A DNA stretch of 64,000 bases from the NCBI RefSeq assembly GCF_963678635.1, contig NC_087071.1, positions 21,235,194-21,299,193 on the forward strand, written 5' to 3'. Under the pieces are notes generated by a model. That model saw only the letters and a list, made by a program, of their open reading frames with translations, did not search any database and had not been told where the DNA came from. The stretch comes from Symsagittifera roscoffensis. Lineage: Eukaryota > Xenacoelomorpha > Acoela > Convolutidae. Of this stretch, positions 53,201-61,498 are shown in pieces; the stretch's first letter is position 1, and each line of letters opens with the position of its first letter. A program made the translations under genes and the position numbers.

Positions 53201-56200
53201 TAATAAACTTGAGGAGGTAAATGGAAAGCCACCTAGGGGTGTGAGGGTGTGGAATGTGTAGGGGAGAGGAGTCCCCCCCCCCTCCCCCACATGTACTTTT
53301 TTGCCCCAACTCCGAATTAAATACTTAAACCCAAATTAAATCCAAAAAATCGAAAATATAAAAAACTTATATTCTGATATGTAAACATTGGTGATTCTAC
53401 TGTATTACACGATATAGTAACCTGAGCGTAAGATTGATAAGTCATTAGTTTAAGTGGTACAGCAAATAAATGGTCGAGTTCGAAATAGTTCATTCTTCGA
53501 ATATATCGTGCCTCCTATGCCAGAAAATAAAATTTGACACAATCGGCAAGCCCCCCGCAAAATCGGAACAAAGTAAGCTAATGTTATGAAACATTAGCTT
53601 ACTGCGTTGCTTGTTACGAATCGTCGCCTGTTTTCGAATTGTCGCCCTAGCCAATTTAAAATGTTTTGATAGTTTCTTGATAGTTTAAAGATTTAGTTGT
53701 CGTAAATAGATTACGCTTTACCTGAGCTTCAAAATTTTTAGTTTTCACAACTGGATCTACAGCAAAGTGGAAATTAGGATTCTAAGAAACTCAATCGTTC
53801 GACGAATGTTAAAAAAATTGCTGTTCAATTTGGTTTTAAATTTCAGATCGAAGTTCGACTCCTATCGACTTCCCCCCTCTGAGCTCCCTTCAAAATAACC
53901 CGGTGCAGAACATGATACGAACAGGAGGGGGCAGCCGATCTACCCTCCCCTTTCCCATTGACATTCCAAGACTTATTGAACAACAGGTGTTGCAGCAGCA
54001 GGAAGCGATGAGCGGTAATAAATTAAACAACAGGATATTTTTGAGATACTTTAGAGCAAAACATGCAAAGTAATATGATAAAACAATGCATGATAAAACT
54101 TTCGCCTGATCCTAATCAGTGCCTTATCTTGATTTTTATTAAAATTTGTCAAACAGATCTATAAATTTTAAAGTGAACAAAAATGACACTGCAAAGTTTT
54201 GAAAAAAGTAATCCAACAACTACAGCTAGACAGTTAAACTATTTCAAAATCCGATTAGGTATTATCTCACTCCAAAAGGGTTCTAAGGGAAGTTCAACCC
54301 CCCCCCCCCCCCCCTCCCCACTGTAAACACTAATGGGAAAAACTTAAATAATAAACACGGTACTCAACCTGCGTACTCAAAATGCTTTTTTCAGTAGCAA
54401 ATAGTTACTTTTAGTATCAAAATGACGACGAAAAATTAAACACGCTATTAGTCAGTTGGTCATGAAAACCTTCGAGGCCAAAAAGTGCGCTGTAAGAAGC
54501 TCAAAAAAATTATCAATACAGAAAAAAACTGGAGGGATTTAAGATCAATTTTATCAATTTTTCAAAAAACTGATTAGTTCCCAAGCACCTCAGATTGATC
54601 TCTCAAATCAATTAAGTACCTACAAACTAATGTATTCGCGGGATCCAGAATTGCATCACAAACTTTCGTTTTTTTCGGAAGAATGCGGTTGTTCGAAACA
54701 AAAACTTGAAAAATTGTAAAACCGTTTTTTGAAGTTGATAAAATCGATTTTCTAAGCTCTCCAAAAACGTTTTAACAGCTATTTTACCAAAAAATGTTCT
54801 GAACTGCAGGCCCCGCACGCCGTTTGGGGATTTTTTAAAGGTTTTGACCAAAAACATTGCTTTTTTATTGCGTGCTCCCCCTTTTTTGTCCAAAAACTAA
54901 TTTTATTGATGAATATCTATGATTTCGTTGATGCTTTAGAGCTCAAAATCTGATTTTTATAGACATTTTCTTGATTTGTTTCCTAGAGTTTCCCCACAAT
55001 CTGGTGCAAATTGAAGAGTTTTGCTGGTTTTTTTATTTTTGTCATGATTTTCATTTGTCTGGCATGAGTTTTTATTTGAAATTTTTTTTCTTCTAGATAA
55101 TATGTTTTCGCAAGAAACATGTTAACATGTTTTCGCAAGATTCAAATTTTAACAAGAATTGTTTTGAATTAACTTTGAATGGATTTTTAGACACTAAAAT
55201 TAATCTGCTCATGTTTTTAAATAATTTTAAGTTTTTTTAGTAAGATTCGGATGGATATAGCTAAGATTGGGATAGATTTCAGTGAGTTGGGAAATCCATC
55301 CAAATCGATTTTTAATAGATTTTTAGACACAAAATCGGATTAAATAGATTTAAAATCCTTTTCAGTTCGTAAAATGTACATGGTTAATCGATTTGGATCG
55401 ATTTCAAATCAATTTAAAATAAATATAAATCAATGCACAATCATTTTTGTCCTTGTGGGCTGTAAAAAAATGCTGGTCATGTAAATGTCAAACAATTTGC
55501 TAAAACTGTGTAATCGAGTTTCGAAAAGATTTTTCGTTGTTTTGACATAAAATTCGGTGTTTGATGTAAATTAGTAAAAGCAAACACCTTCCCTAACCTT
55601 GGCGAAACTATTAAATCAGAAGAATCAATATTAACATTCAGATGAAATGAAAATCAAAACAGTTGTATCAAATGAAAAAAAAACCAAAGCGCACTAACAA
55701 ATTCAGACAAAAACTTTGATACCAAAAGCAGCCCAATACTGCTACAATTTAGAGTTTTACCTTACCTGCACCACAATTTGAAAATTGAAAAAAAACGAGT
55801 ATATGCTTGAAGAAATTTGAATTTAATTGTAAGTGTTAAAATAAAGCAGACAGAATAATAGGTACCCTCACTCAGTAGAAAGAGAAAATAATCGATTATA
55901 TTATGATTATAATCGTACTTTTAGCAAAATTATAATTAATTATAAGCGCCGATTTTAGATAATAAAACGATTTATAATCAATTATAATGATAACATTTTT
56001 GGTGACATTTTAATAAATTATAATCAATGATAATTGATTATAATTTTTTGAGAAATCTCTTATAACCTCTTATAATCTCTTATAAACTGTTATAATCTAT
56101 TATACTACATTATAATCCCTTTTCTATCAAATTAATATTTCACAAGAAAAATCAATTATAATGGATTATAATTTAGCTATTCTGCATGAAAACACAGTAA

Positions 56201-57569
56201 AAATCAGTAAGAAGTGAGAATCAGTAAACCAGGGGAGGATTTAGGATTTTCGCGAGAGAGAGAGGAGGGTCTCCTAAACCCTGTAAAGGTTCCATTGATT
56301 TCAAGCTTTCCCAAAGCATTTTAAATACCCTTTTTTGATCAAATTTCACGCGCCGCAGGCAAAATTTAAAAAAAAACGGGCCAAAAAAGGCATTTTTAGG
56401 CCTTTTTTGGAAACATTTGACCAAAAAATCGCTTTTTTCCGGCGCGCACCCCCCTCAGGAATTCGACACCCTGCTAACAACCCAAAAGGTCTCCCCATCC
56501 CCCCCACTATTTTGAGATCCCCCACTATTTTGAGGTCCCCGTTCCTATACCCGCTGATGGGTATAAGTACAATATTAAGGTTTCTTTTATTTCAGTAACC
56601 AACTGAAGCGCACACAAAACAGAACAAAACTGAAACGAAGTGAAGCGATGACAAATTTGGCGAATAAAAATGGATTATAGTCCATTATAATGGATTATAA
56701 TACAATAAAATTTGAGGAAAAAAAATCTTTCGTAAATTAATCGATTATAATCGATTATAACGTTTTTTTTGTTTCGAAAAACAGTAATATTATAATCCAT
56801 TTTAATCGATTAAAATCTTTTTTTTTGAAATTTATTGAGACTGATTATAAAATCCATTATAATCTATTATTTTATCTTTTTACTGAGTGCGAGTATAAAA
56901 AATGCCAGCCAAAGTTATGGAACGCCAAATTAAATCATCCGCACAAAATATAAGAAATAGCCGAGAACTCACTTGGTTTGATTTTTAGTTTAAAATGCAG
57001 ACATTTAGATACACTGGTTGAATATCTTTTGAAAGTTTCCTCTAATTCAGAAATTTTACACAATTTTTGACGGTTTTCATAATGTAAATAATTGTTTTGA
57101 GATCATTGAATTACAAAAAACTTCAAGTTGGTTTAGCGAGTTTCAAAATATTTTACTCAAGATGTTTATCCAAGTTTTCTAGGTTTGTTTGTACAACTTT
57201 TGTTCATACAAGTTTTACAACACTCTTTATGTAACTGATATAGTTTTTGAGAATAAGTAAATAGTTAGTCTGTTTGATCTGTTTTTAGCTCAAAAAGAGC
57301 TGGTAGGCGCTATAATGTCACCATCCGAAACACTGACCCCAAATTCAGATGTGGGACCTAAGCTAGTGCCCAACGGGTCGGCAGTATGGGTCAAAGAAAC
57401 TGAAGAAACCAAGGCTGATGACGAAAGTGATGACGTCATCATGACTCATGGGGGTGTTGCTGACCAATCAGAGCGCGAGAACCCGACTGCGAGAGACGAC
57501 AATGCTGGCCTAGTTGCGGCTGCGAGCAAACAAGCGACAAAAAAGATCGATCGACAATCTGATGTTTGA
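44217..57569 (+). CDS. multi-exon four-transmembrane protein with long polar tail
   Basis: Supported exons: 44329-44388, 48533-48682, 49154-49295 (or from 49170), 50046-50217, 50768-50936, 51165-51395, 52360-52489, 53847-54014, 57289-57569 (TGA). A short start exon at 44217-44235 is possible. Nearly all joins keep phase across GT-AG sites; the join into 49154 needs the alternative start. About 500 residues: helix 1 LWIVLLAVFSGLPLSQIVI; helix 2 VWNLVSGVLLLLALLMELVY; helix 3 VVYYPAMVVIFQIALGVSSA; helix 4 near SHLLAVLTLPPFCCVSY; then a Ser/Asn/Gly-rich tail with GGGFYAG and GGGIYAE, QQVLQQQEAMS and an acidic C-terminus. Helix spacing and Cys positions faintly recall the membrane part of diacylglycerol lipases, but no GxSxG lipase domain is present. 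Function unknown. Confidence 0.7.
44871..45288. mobile_element. 418-bp MITE, copy 1
   Basis: The ends are inverted repeats containing CTCATGCTTGAAGGACCGAA and its complement. It is flanked by the 8-bp duplication TTTGCTAG (44863-44870 and 45289-45296). It has the same length as copy 2 at 46603-47020 and no coding capacity. The 8-bp duplication suggests a hAT-type origin. It lies in an intron of the plus-strand gene. Confidence 0.9.
46177..46449 (+). repeat. dispersed repeat family A, internally deleted copy with (TA)n
   Basis: It begins AACAAGACTGCTCGTATC and ends GAAAGTCGGAACAA like the other copies, but most of the middle is missing and a run of about 11 TA units lies at 46269-46291. Confidence 0.7.
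46603..47020. mobile_element. 418-bp MITE, copy 2
   Basis: Same ends and length as the copy at 44871-45288, with scattered substitutions. It is flanked by the 8-bp duplication TGCTTTTT (46595-46602 and 47021-47028). Confidence 0.88.
47844..47945. repeat. short dispersed repeat (AAAAAGTTCGGACAGACAG), copy 1
   Basis: It shares AAAAAGTTCGGACAGACAG, GCAATC and ACAACCTTGAG in order with 49515-49625. Both copies are intronic in the plus-strand gene. Confidence 0.6.
49515..49625. repeat. short dispersed repeat (AAAAAGTTCGGACAGACAG), copy 2
   Basis: Second copy of the repeat at 47844-47945, about 220 bases after an exon of the plus-strand gene. Confidence 0.6.
51022..51090. repeat. right-end fragment of the CAGGGGCGGAT MITE family
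   Basis: TTTGGGTCGGCAGGGGGTCG then GTCCGCCCC and CAGCCCCTGC. Only the right end is present, about 75 bases upstream of an exon at 51165. Confidence 0.65.
51912..52266. mobile_element. TCGAG-repeat MITE, intronic copy
   Basis: The left end CTCGGGTCGATGTGCTCG and right end CGAGCACTTCGAGCTGGG are imperfect inverted repeats. The interior repeats GAGAAAGTCGAAACA three times. The right end matches the cluster at 16080-16580. It lies about 90 bases upstream of the exon at 52360. Confidence 0.65.
54298..54314 (+). repeat. poly-C run of 17
   Basis: Seventeen consecutive C, then TCCCCA; intronic in the plus-strand gene. Confidence 0.95.
54627..54890 (-). repeat. degenerate inner fragment of the CAGGGGCGGAT MITE family
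   Basis: Reading the minus strand, a purine-rich GGGGGAGCACGC segment and the following text resemble the central part of 29407-29790. Both ends are missing. The 88-codon frame here is part of the repeat. Confidence 0.45.
55865..56893. mobile_element. AT-palindrome-rich element with CACTCAGTA ends, TA flanks
   Basis: The left end CCCTCACTCAGTAGAAAGAG and right end CTTTTTACTGAGTGCGAG are inverted repeats, each bordered by TA. The interior is full of TTATAATCGATTATAAT-type palindromes. TA duplication and short inverted ends suggest a Tc1/mariner-type MITE. A CAGGGG MITE piece is nested at 56230. It lies in the last intron of the plus-strand gene. Confidence 0.6.
56230..56470 (+). repeat. nested copy of the CAGGGGCGGAT MITE family, right end unclear
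   Basis: It starts CAGGGGAGGATTTAGGATTT, then shows the CGCCGCAGGCAAA and GGCGCGCACCCCCCTC marks of the family. A clear right inverted repeat was not found. Confidence 0.6.
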
Positions 57570-58905
57570 AAAGTGCTTCAAGCTTATTAAATAATACTTG
57601 AAAAAGTAACAGAAGTCATTGGTTCGTTTTTTACTTTGCCCAAAGTAACGTAAGAACGCATTGTTTTCTAATTGAAAAAATAACTTAAACTAAGCGATGC
57701 TGTCGTATTTAATTTCAACCTATCACATTTTAGCATTTGATTCATGTTTTCAAATTTTAAGAAATGAAATTTTGGGGCGAATCAAGTAAAAAGACAAGAA
57801 CTGCTTATGGCGCTTTTTAAAACTCAAAGTATAACACCAAAACCATAAACTGATAATGATGAAGCTGCTTAAAACAATTTCGATTGAGTCTTTTCTGTTT
57901 TACAAAAACTAACAAATTGCTCAAGTTCTGCCTTTACTAATGATATTCACTGAGAATAAGTTCAGACTGATCAGATTTGAGCGTTATGATCCAATAGTCT
58001 AAAAATCAAAAAACCAGTTAATGAGCTTATAATATAAAAGACTATTTAAATGGTGCTATGAGATCCAGGTCATAACGCTTTACTCTTATATGTTAGTCAT
58101 TCGAAAATACGAGTTATGGAGTTTATTAACTAGTAGACCAATCCGCAAAACAGTTTTTTTTGTTGAATTAAAGAGAATGAAGTGCACTTTTAACTTGAGC
58201 CGAGACAAGAAATTAAATCAAAAACGTTCAAAAACACGTGGCTTCAAACATGGAGAAACTTTCATACAAATATGGGAAAAAGAAATTATGGGAGGTAACA
58301 TAGAAGTGAAGTATGGGAGGTGACGCATAGAACTGACATCTGAAAAATTAACGCATTTTTGATGTGTGTGTCGTCTTCTCTACAACTACTGAAAATATAG
58401 CTTTGAAACTTTGACAAATGCTAGATGAATTTTTTTCAAGTAGCTAGCCCGATGAATGATTAAATTTTTGTTTTAAAGGCGTGAAACATCCAGCAGATCA
58501 TAACTAGTTTCAAAGAAATTTTTGCCAGTTCAAACTTTTGATAAACTTATACTGGAGTGTAGCTCGGTATCATCTCAAAACTTTTTCAACTTAACCGTGA
58601 TTCAGATTGTTTTGGATGTTTAACTGCAAGAATGCCGAACTGTGTTGTTCAATTTTCCTTGAAACTCGTAGGATATTTTATACAGGCAATCGTAGCAAAC
58701 ATAAGTATCTTAACTGGAAAAAATTTATCGATGAACTCAACAATTACTTGAAATTTTTCGATCGTAGTTTAGTTTTAGTCGTACAAAAAAAATCAAAATA
58801 GACATTTTTTTGCCGGTAATTTTGAAACTTTTTTATTTGAAACTTCCAAAAATCTGAAAACTTGTGACGTGTCTCTGCATTTTGTGGAAAAAATGACTGA
58901 AAACA
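57570..58905. other. 3' flank of the plus-strand gene, no feature recognised
   Basis: AT-rich. A weak AATAAT near 57586-57592 is the only poly(A)-signal-like sequence close to the stop. Frames at 58090-58323 and 58607-58801 are not convincing. Confidence 0.35.
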
Positions 58906-58910
58906 AATAA

Positions 58911-59323
58911 AACAAGACTGCTCGAATCAGATTTTATGTAAAAACTTCCCGAAATTTGAGATTTTATGTAAAAACATCCCCCACACGTCATATTAAGGTA
59001 AAGTGATAGATTTTGCGCCTATTAACAAATCAATTATGGCATATAAGCTTCCTTGAACCAATTTGGAACGATTTCTAAGACGGATTAATTCTCGCTTACG
59101 CGTTAATAGCGCGAAATTTATCGAGCGTTAAATGTCCCAAATTGGCCAAAATGGCAATCTTTAAACCCCCATAACTTAACAAAAAATGATCACAGGTGAA
59201 ATATCTTTTCAAATTCAAGCTCAGGACAACAATACCTTTGTCCTGAGAAAAAAAAACCCGAGCACAAAAAACCCACCCGAGCACAAATATTCCGTTACTT
59301 TCGTATCGAAAGTCGGAACAAAA
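58911..59323 (+). repeat. dispersed repeat family A, near-complete copy
   Basis: It begins AACAAGACTGCTCGAATC and ends TCGTATCGAAAGTCGGAAC. It lacks the GAATGTTCCGAC block but has the palindromic middle. It ends 46 bases before the LTR of retrotransposon copy 2. Confidence 0.75.
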
Positions 59324-59368
59324 ACCATGTTTGTAGTTATGTAAATCTTAATTTAAAATTGATAAAAT

Positions 59369-59778
59369 TGGAACCTGATCTAAACTATAATTTATGATTG
59401 GATAAATTAAATGTTTTACCAATGTAAAGTATTTAATATTAACCAATCATGATCCATCTAACTAACAACCCACTTATTTGTAAGTGCTGAAGTTACTTGT
59501 AATTTCAGCACCAGAGAGATTTGAATTTAACTTAGAAATTAGTTGGACTCTCCCGAGCACTTCAGCAGCCGCAATAAACCAGTATACCCTAGATCTATTG
59601 AGCCTAGCAGAGACTAGTTAAACAACCTGAGACTAGATAGTATAAGAGTAAGATTAGGATCGGTATTAGACTAAGAAGTTGCACGAATCTATCCGGCCGA
59701 AAATAAGATAGCGTGACGAGCAGACGGTGTACCCTATCCGAAATTACTCTATGAGTTATACACCCCAGATATAACTCA
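59369..59778 (+). repeat. 5' LTR of copy 2
   Basis: 410 bp from TGGAACCTGATCTAAAC to AACTCA, with AATAAA at 59573-59578. It matches the copy 1 LTR; a short region near 59758-59772 is replaced by different sequence. An imperfect inverted pair ATGAGTTA / TAACTCAT lies at the 3' end. Confidence 0.7.
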
Positions 59779-59780
59779 TC

Positions 59781-59803
59781 TGGTGCGACCATAAGTCTCG
59801 AAC
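59781..59803 (+). other. candidate tRNA primer-binding site
   Basis: TGGTGCGACCATAAGTC continuing to CTCGAAC, two bases after the LTR end and identical to copy 1. Confidence 0.5.
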
Positions 59804-59865
59804 AAGACCTTACTAGATTAGAATTAACCAAAATAGATTAGAAATTAGACAAAAACATTTACAAA

Positions 59866-60099
59866 ATGTTATACGACAATAATTTAATTGAAATGTCTCT
59901 CCGACTCAATAGATCAGAGCCAATATTCCGAACCATAATAGAACTACCCGGAATTGGAAGAAGACCTCGAACCAAAGACGACATAGGACAGAGTAGAAAC
60001 TTGCCGTATAGTTATATGATAGTTCGGCAAAAGCCAGAACAAACTTTTATATTTCGAATATTACTTGCAATGAATTTAGATTTCCATTTGCAAACATAA
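59866..60099 (+). CDS. 77-codon leader ORF of the retrotransposon, copy 2
   Basis: Same start, length and stop as the copy 1 ORF at 11989-12222. Differences are mostly third-position silent changes, with four amino-acid changes. It lies in the leader, about 60 bases past the PBS-like site and about 930 bases before the next ORF. No known domain. Confidence 0.6.
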   Translation: MLYDNNLIEMSLRLNRSEPIFRTIIELPGIGRRPRTKDDIGQSRNLPYSYMIVRQKPEQTFIFRILLAMNLDFHLQT

Positions 60100-60429
60100 A
60101 ACCTTGAAGTTACTCTTCAAAATCATTTCAGGCGCTAAACAAAATTAATATTATACAATAACGATTGATAAAAAGATCTAAGATCGTTTTCCTAAAATTC
60201 TGCAGTAATATACAAAACATGTTTGAAAAATATTTATTGAAAAATCAAAATAAAAATTAGTAGCATGACAATAAATGGTTAGTAATCATAAATCATCTTG
60301 TTGTTCCAGCTTCATCACCTAAAACATAACAGCAATCATCAACTCACTAATATCATCAAAACACTAAATTTTTCCTTTACACAAATTTAAAACTTTATTA
60401 AAATTTAAAGTCACTTAATTTAAAAACCA

Positions 60430-60514
60430 GATCATCAAGGCTTATCCTTGGATCTTAAATCATTTTCTACTTAATTAAATTTTAAATTTGATCATCAAGG
60501 CTTATCCTTGGATC
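60430..60514 (+). repeat. paired hairpin repeat in retrotransposon leader, copy 2
   Basis: Two copies of a 25-bp GATC-CAAGG-cttat-CCTTG-GATC hairpin at 60430-60454 and 60490-60514, a 60-base period as in copy 1. Confidence 0.6.
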
Positions 60515-60534
60515 AAACAGAACAACTTTGTTCT

Positions 60535-60960
60535 CCCCCACCCACTTAATTAGTGTCTAACGACCTCAAACGTCGATTCACTATCCAACCCTCTCTAAAG
60601 ACCCAAAACTAATAGAAATTTTTGAACAAAACTAATCATTCAAATTAGGATAAACAGTGAAGAACTTCGGTTATTCATCCTTCACTTGACCCCCCCTCTT
60701 ACCAGACCCAGGATAAATCTTAGACTTAGTAAGTTTAAAATAGTATCTAACGAACTACTCGCGTTCTAATTATACCTGAACCTTGTGGATCGATTTACTA
60801 TTCTCCAACCCTTGAACACAATCACTACCCCTAAGTAAGATTAAGTAAGTTAACACCTTAACTTATACTAGTCACGAGAAAGTAAAAATCATTCTTCGGA
60901 ATCGATATACTTTTCTCTCCAACCCTGAACAAATAGACCCAGGTTAAGCTAACCAAAAAA
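60535..60960 (+). repeat. three-fold degenerate repeat in leader, copy 2
   Basis: Cores at about 60573 (GTCGATTCACTATCCAACCC), 60789 (ATCGATTTACTATTCTCCAA) and 60901 (ATCGATATACTTTTCTCTCC). It corresponds to 11150-11560. Confidence 0.45.
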
Positions 60961-61030
60961 TCGTAAGAACTAACAGTTTAAGAAAATAGAAATCATTTAA
61001 CAACTTTTTGCATCCGTCATTCTAAACCTT

Positions 61031-61498
61031 ATGTCATTTAAAAATCTAGGAAATAAACAAACAATCATTTTACACAATTGTGAAATAGATAACAAAAAAT
61101 ACGACCTTGTAATCACACCTCATACACAAACAGTTGGATACATTCGAACAAAACGACAAACACTAAAGAGGAAAATAATAACTAAACAAAGACAAATAAC
61201 ACGAAAAAGATTTTCAAAAAATCGAAACGCATTTTCAGAATCAGAAACCAACAGTTTAGACGAACTTTACAAACTAAAAGAATCAATAGATAAAAATTGC
61301 CCACTTCACGATCAACTATATTTTTCTGACTCAGAAACAACTTCAAATTCATCACAAAGAGGAAAAAGAAGAATAAAAAAACAGTACAAACACAAACCAG
61401 TACATTTATACAATTGGAATCAACCAATTCGACACATTAATAATTACATATTAACAGTCATCGAACGAAAAAATGAGTTCAACACACACCCCAGGTGA
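61031..61498 (+). CDS. 155-codon basic ORF upstream of gag-pol, copy 2
   Basis: It encodes the same basic protein as 10588-11055 with six amino-acid differences, three of them in the final codons that overlap gag-pol. The stop at 61498 lies 26 bases inside gag-pol. The intact frame in both copies and the silent-biased changes support a real protein of unknown role. Confidence 0.75.
   Translation: MSFKNLGNKQTIILHNCEIDNKKYDLVITPHTQTVGYIRTKRQTLKRKIITKQRQITRKRFSKNRNAFSESETNSLDELYKLKESIDKNCPLHDQLYFSDSETTSNSSQRGKRRIKKQYKHKPVHLYNWNQPIRHINNYILTVIERKNEFNTHPR

Noticed and set aside
56335-56598. 87-codon frame
   Set aside because: It crosses the nested MITE fragment and has no splice or start context.
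59604-59831. 75-codon antisense frame in the LTR, also present at 12257-12484
   Set aside because: It lies antisense across the LTR/PBS boundary, and its conservation is explained by LTR similarity.
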